Assembly: GCA_964614215.1 (NCBI GenBank)
Contig: CAZTKP010000106.1
Coordinates: forward strand, 1-9,373
Direction of reading: 5' to 3'
Source of the DNA: CAZTKP01 sp964614215
GTDB lineage: Bacteria > UBP6 > UBA1177
Length of the DNA: 9,373 nucleotides
The notes beneath the pieces were generated by a model. That model did not search any database and was not told where the DNA came from. It saw nothing but the letters and a program-made list of their open reading frames with translations. The translations under genes were made by a program, and so were the position numbers. The first letter of the stretch is position 1; every line of letters begins with the position of its first letter. Below are positions 6,239 through 9,373 of the stretch, piece after piece.

Positions 6239-7738
6239 TCAGAATTCATGAATGTATTCAGGCATTCCAATTACAAGTTCTTCTTCATCAGATATACCTT
6301 CTATGTCACCGACATTTTTGACTGAAGATCCAAACCCTCCACTAGTTGTTTCAGGCTGCCATGGACATTCTTCAAGTTCTGAAGCTGTGTCGATTGTTAT
6401 GTCTGCGCAAAGGATTCTACCACCGTCTTTGAAATATTTTCCTCCTGCCACAAGAGTTGTTTTTGTGTTGTCCGAATTAGAGATTGTGTCAAAATCTGTA
6501 AATCCGCCGTTACTTCCCATGTTTAAAGTTGCAGGGACTTTGACTGTGAATTTTTCTGTTATTGTTGCAGGGTTATAGAAATAGATCGTTCCATTTTTAT
6601 CTTCTTTTGAAGCGATAACTCCAAGAAGGGTATGATCTCCAACTTTTACAAGCTTTATTGCTGATCCAAATTGAGAATCTTTTGTTCCGAAAACTTTGAG
6701 TGATGGACCTTTCTGCCAGTCTGTACCTCCGTGATAGATATATACTCCACCTGTTTTATCAGATTCTGCTGTATCTTTAAGTGCCCAGCCTGAAACAATG
6801 AGGTCTTCTTTGTCATCTCCGTTGACATCTTCAAGGATCATGCTGCTGCCAAAATACTGTGCTTTCTCTTCAACTTCAGGAACAAGTGTCCATGCCTCAT
6901 TTTCAGAAAGTCCTTCAGCACTTCCTTTAAAAAATGCGACCATTCCTGCACTTCCACCGTCTGCAAGTTCAGGTCCTGCATTTTGTCCGCCTGCAAGAAC
7001 ATCGTCAAATCCGTCTCCATCAATATCACCACAAACTAAGGATTGACTCATTGAATCAGCTTTCTGGATAAGTCCGTCTGAAACTCTGGAAATTGAGGTG
7101 CTTTCTTCATTCCATTCCCCATATTCACTTTCGCCATAAAAAATAACAATTTCACCTGCAGCGTAAAGATCTCCATAGTTAGCAAGATGAGATGAAACTG
7201 CAAGATCAGGATTACCATCGTTGTTGATGTCACAGGTTCCAGCAACTGTGAAGGCAAACCCTGCATTGTATTTAAGTTCAGGATGAGTAAGTTTTAATTC
7301 TTTTTCTAAAACAATTCCCGGAATTCCTTTAGAATATGAAATTAAATATAACGCTCCAGTTGCCTTTTCAAAATCATAGGGAGGAATGGATTCATGAATT
7401 GCACTTACGGCCCAGTAATTATTATTTATTTTGAATATTGAGTATCCGAAAAAACCACCTTGCCCAAGAATGGTATGTCCCATCTTTGTTCCAGGATAAT
7501 CATAAACAACTATCCCGCCGGTCTGAAGCTGCTGAAGTTCATCTGAATCAGCATCATCAGCTTCCGACTCCGATAAATCTTCGTCGGACAAGTCATCTGT
7601 CATCTCATCATCTGCTTCCGACTCCGTCAAGACTTCGTCGGACGAGTCATCAGGATTTTCGTTTGCTTTTTTTGTATCGTTGTCACAACCGAAAAAAAGC
7701 ATGGCAAGGACCATAACTATCAGGGAAAATCTCATCAT
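6239..7738 (-). CDS. FG-GAP repeat (integrin-alpha-like) lipoprotein
   Basis: This predicted surface or periplasmic lipoprotein has 499 residues. From the chosen start (MMRFSL) a short hydrophobic signal ends in the lipobox LFFGC, giving C18 as the lipidated residue. A Ser/Asp/Glu-rich tether of about 50 residues follows. It carries an imperfect 18-residue tandem repeat. The rest is a beta-propeller-type array of FG-GAP repeats. Calcium-loop-like motifs are DINNDGNPD, DIDGDGFDD and DVNGDDKED (residues 170-178, 238-246 and 304-312). The frame could start 12 bases further upstream at 7750, but GGAG (7743-7746) is spaced correctly, six bases, only for the ATG at 7738. FG-GAP propellers often mediate adhesion or ligand binding; the actual partner cannot be told. 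The gene has its own promoter and is divergent from thiH. Its stop falls in the duplicated target of the 91-bp element. Confidence 0.85.
   Translation of the reverse strand: MMRFSLIVMVLAMLFFGCDNDTKKANENPDDSSDEVLTESEADDEMTDDLSDEDLSESEADDADSDELQQLQTGGIVVYDYPGTKMGHTILGQGGFFGYSIFKINNNYWAVSAIHESIPPYDFEKATGALYLISYSKGIPGIVLEKELKLTHPELKYNAGFAFTVAGTCDINNDGNPDLAVSSHLANYGDLYAAGEIVIFYGESEYGEWNEESTSISRVSDGLIQKADSMSQSLVCGDIDGDGFDDVLAGGQNAGPELADGGSAGMVAFFKGSAEGLSENEAWTLVPEVEEKAQYFGSSMILEDVNGDDKEDLIVSGWALKDTAESDKTGGVYIYHGGTDWQKGPSLKVFGTKDSQFGSAIKLVKVGDHTLLGVIASKEDKNGTIYFYNPATITEKFTVKVPATLNMGSNGGFTDFDTISNSDNTKTTLVAGGKYFKDGGRILCADITIDTASELEECPWQPETTSGGFGSSVKNVGDIEGISDEEELVIGMPEYIHEF
7552..7659 (-). repeat. Two imperfect 54-bp tandem repeats in the lipoprotein tether
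   Basis: Copies at 7552-7605 and 7606-7659 both begin with CATCATC, then share GCTTCCGACTCCG and CTTCGTCGGAC. Roughly the first 47 bases align with about six mismatches before the similarity fades. The period is 18 codons, so the frame is kept, and each unit encodes an acidic Ser/Asp/Glu stretch of the tether. It looks like an in-frame duplication followed by drift. Confidence 0.7.
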
Positions 7739-7742
7739 CACA

Positions 7743-7746
7743 CACT
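7743..7746 (-). promoter_or_regulatory. Shine-Dalgarno site that decides the FG-GAP lipoprotein start
   Basis: GGAG on the minus strand lies six bases upstream of the ATG at 7738-7736. It lies inside codons 1-2 of the longer alternative frame starting at 7750, so the shorter start is preferred. Confidence 0.65.
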
Positions 7747-7770
7747 CCATGAAAAGTAAATTCGACAGTT

Positions 7771-7799
7771 ATTATAGTTTAAATAAGTCTCTGTTGCAA
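7771..7799 (-). promoter_or_regulatory. Promoter of the FG-GAP lipoprotein gene
   Basis: On the minus strand TTGCAA (7799-7794) and a perfect TATAAT (7776-7771) are separated by 17 bp. Transcription would start near 7764, about 26 bases before the ATG at 7738. Confidence 0.6.
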
Positions 7800-7817
7800 A
7801 AATAGATGGCAATGATG

Positions 7818-7845
7818 TTGACAAAGTCTGATGCGGTTTTATGAT
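7818..7845 (+). promoter_or_regulatory. Promoter of thiH
   Basis: A perfect -35 TTGACA (7818-7823), a 16-bp spacer and -10 TATGAT (7840-7845) give a start near 7852, only about 20 bases before the thiH ATG. The leader is too short for a TPP riboswitch. The promoter is back to back with that of the lipoprotein gene; the two -35 boxes are 18 bp apart. Confidence 0.6.
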
Positions 7846-7872
7846 TATCCGGTTAACTGATGAAGGACGATT

Positions 7873-8970
7873 ATGTTCGAAGTTGATCTCAAAAAAACGC
7901 GAGAGTTGCTTAAACTTGCTCAAAGTGCAACGAAAAAAGACATTATAAAAGCCATTAATGCTGAAAAGTTCGGTTTTGAGGATTTTGCAGTGCTTTTTTC
8001 ACCTCAAATGGATAAGGAACTGCTTAAAAAACTCGCTCAAAGGTCTATGGAGCTGACAAGGAAGAGGTTCGGACGTGCAGTTTCTCTATATATTCCGCTT
8101 TACTATGACAATCGCTGTATAAATGGTTGTGTTTACTGCGGATTTAATGCAAAAAATAAGATAGAAAGAAAAACCCTCACCTTTGATGAAATAGTCGAAG
8201 AAGCTCGGGAAATTAGAAAAAGCCGCTTTAAGAATATTCTTCTTGTTGCAGGTGAACATCCTGAAAGTGCTGAGACGGAATATCTCACAAAAGTTATAAA
8301 AAAACTGCATGAAATGGATTTTTCCTGTGTTAGTATTGAGATCGCTCCGCTTGAAGAAGAAGAGTATCGAAAACTTGTTGATGACTCCCATCTTGATGGT
8401 GTTGCTGTTTACCAGGAGACATATAATCCTGAGGTTTATGATGAGATGCACCCTTTCGGAAAGAAAAAGGACTATGTATACAGACTTGCAACACCTGAAA
8501 GAGCTGCAAAAGCCGGAGTTCCAAAGATAAGCATCGGTTTTCTGATGGGACTTAATAACTTTAAGGAAGAGGCGATAAACCTTGCTCAGCATCTTGATTA
8601 TCTTCAGAAATTTCACTGGCAGAGCGAATATTCAGTCTCTTTCCCGAGAATCAGAAATGCAGCAGGGTTAAGAGATGACTTTGAAACAGTAAGCGACTTT
8701 GATTTTATAAGAACAGTCTGCGCTTTAAGACTCCTTTTTAATGAGACCGGAATGAGCATATCAACAAGGGAACTCCCTCAGTTCAGAGATTACATCCTTC
8801 CGCTTGGATTCACCAACGCAAGTGCAGGATCTTCAACAGCTCCAGGTGGCTACACAAAGGAAAGTCACGACCTTGAACAGTTTGAAATTGAAGATCCCAG
8901 AACTCCTGCTGAAATAGCCGAAGTCCTTAAACAACGCGGATTTGACCCCGTCTGGAAAGACTGGGAGTGA
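7873..8970 (+). CDS. thiH: 2-iminoacetate synthase (tyrosine lyase), radical SAM
   Basis: ThiH cleaves tyrosine with a 5'-deoxyadenosyl radical to dehydroglycine (2-iminoacetate) and p-cresol; dehydroglycine goes to ThiG for the thiazole ring. The 365 residues are close to the usual length of about 370. The radical SAM cluster motif CxxxCxxC is C82, C86 and C89 in RCINGCVYCGF, followed by the VAGEHP block (125-130), SIGFLMGL (221-228 region) and the C-terminal signature SAGSSTAPGGYT with the family ending VWKDWE. The related HydG is longer and has a second, C-terminal Fe-S cluster with extra cysteines; these are missing here, so ThiH is the better call. AAGGA (7863-7867) stands five bases before the ATG. 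The gene stands apart from thiG by 3 kb and has its own promoter. Confidence 0.95.
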   Translation: MFEVDLKKTRELLKLAQSATKKDIIKAINAEKFGFEDFAVLFSPQMDKELLKKLAQRSMELTRKRFGRAVSLYIPLYYDNRCINGCVYCGFNAKNKIERKTLTFDEIVEEAREIRKSRFKNILLVAGEHPESAETEYLTKVIKKLHEMDFSCVSIEIAPLEEEEYRKLVDDSHLDGVAVYQETYNPEVYDEMHPFGKKKDYVYRLATPERAAKAGVPKISIGFLMGLNNFKEEAINLAQHLDYLQKFHWQSEYSVSFPRIRNAAGLRDDFETVSDFDFIRTVCALRLLFNETGMSISTRELPQFRDYILPLGFTNASAGSSTAPGGYTKESHDLEQFEIEDPRTPAEIAEVLKQRGFDPVWKDWE

Positions 8971-9113
8971 TTTTAACTGTCTGTAATTGTTGATGACTGC
9001 CTAACTTCCTGAAAATAGTATAAATAAAAGTCTGGTTCGATAATTGCATAACATCTTTTTGATATCAGAATCTTAAATAAGGTTTGCTTTGCTTGATTTT
9101 CTAGGGGGTTGCT

Positions 9114-9373
9114 ATGAAAAAAACAATTTTTACCATTCTTTTTTTACTAGTTTTTGTCTCATGTGGAGACAAAACAGAGCCGGAAGTTGATAACATAGAA
9201 TCCGGAAATGATGAGGAAACAATTTTGGATGAGGATGCTTCAGATGAGGAATTTCCGGATGAAGACGCACAGGAGGAAGATTATTCGGATTACGATGTTT
9301 CTGATGAAGCCAGATATATCCTTAAGAATTCAGTTGAAATTAAATCTCTGGATGATCTTGATGATTTTTCAGA
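9114..9373 (+). CDS. Acidic-tether lipoprotein, 5' part only
   Basis: An open frame starts at ATG 9114 after AGGGG (9103-9107) and runs off the right edge with 86 codons visible. The N-terminus is a typical lipoprotein signal: MKKTIFTILFLLVFVSC, with lipobox FVSC and lipidated C17. A tether rich in Asp, Glu and Ser follows for roughly 50 residues, with repeated DEDA/SDEE/PDEDA-like units. The composition is like the tether of the FG-GAP lipoprotein on the other side of thiH, though the two differ in sequence. The part beyond residue 67 (starting ARYILKNSVEIK) may begin the folded domain. Its function cannot be told from this fragment. I see no convincing terminator between thiH and this gene, and only weak promoter candidates in the 143-bp gap. 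Confidence 0.8.
   Translation, partial: MKKTIFTILFLLVFVSCGDKTEPEVDNIESGNDEETILDEDASDEEFPDEDAQEEDYSDYDVSDEARYILKNSVEIKSLDDLDDFS

Noticed and set aside
6252..7716. Several plus- and minus-strand frames of 64-108 codons inside the FG-GAP lipoprotein gene
   Set aside because: They are out-of-frame or antisense readings of one long coding sequence with a good promoter, signal peptide and repeats. Their products are rich in Ser and Pro or otherwise featureless.
8086..8616. A 176-codon open frame on the minus strand
   Set aside because: It lies wholly antisense to thiH, which has clear family motifs in every part. The antisense product is low-complexity and hydrophobic, with no recognisable domain.
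7873..8970. HydG (hydrogenase maturase) as an alternative to ThiH
   Set aside because: HydG carries a C-terminal extension with extra cluster-binding cysteines and is about 100 residues longer. This protein ends with the ThiH signature VWKDWE.

Overview
The window is an AT-rich stretch of a bacterial chromosome. The organism looks Gram-negative: there are two lipoproteins with short signal peptides and a lipobox, Shine-Dalgarno sites are strong, and promoters of the TTGACA/TATAAT type stand before most transcription units. ThiH (the radical-SAM, oxygen-sensitive route to thiazole), NadA and an Nfu-type Fe-S carrier fit an anaerobic or microaerobic life. I cannot place the species. The Ser/Asp/Glu-rich tether after the lipoprotein cysteine recalls deltaproteobacterial or myxococcal-like metagenomic genomes, but that is only an impression.

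Left part (1-2756, minus strand): remains of a type I restriction locus. A RhuM-family gene with a tiny coupled leader ORF is followed by hsdR. hsdR is cut off after helicase domain 1 by a stop codon that sits in what looks like an insertion-sequence end (about 1-53). No hsdM or hsdS is in view. Middle left (2852-4870, plus strand): a compact operon nfu-nadA-thiG behind a good sigma70-type promoter. It encodes an Fe-S cluster carrier, quinolinate synthase (NAD synthesis) and thiazole synthase (thiamine synthesis). A 13-bp palindrome lies over the -10 box and could be an operator.

Middle right (4913-7799): a DUF1016/YhcG-type PD-(D/E)XK nuclease gene (plus) converges on an FG-GAP-repeat lipoprotein gene (minus). 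Between them sits a 91-bp MITE/REP-like palindromic element with terminal inverted repeats and an apparent 5-bp target duplication. Right part (7818-9373, plus strand): thiH, the tyrosine lyase that supplies dehydroglycine to ThiG, with its own promoter back to back with the lipoprotein promoter. The start of a second acidic-tether lipoprotein then runs off the window.

NadA and ThiH both need [4Fe-4S] clusters, so the Nfu carrier at the head of the operon fits them, and ThiG and ThiH act in the same step of thiazole formation. The defence-type genes (hsdR, rhuM, DUF1016) flank this cofactor block, and the DUF1016-lipoprotein segment separates thiG from thiH, which are often adjacent elsewhere. 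I see no tRNA, rRNA, CRISPR array or recognisable riboswitch. No completely new system is obvious. The best leads are the rhuM leader ORF, the 91-bp element and the palindrome at the nfu promoter.
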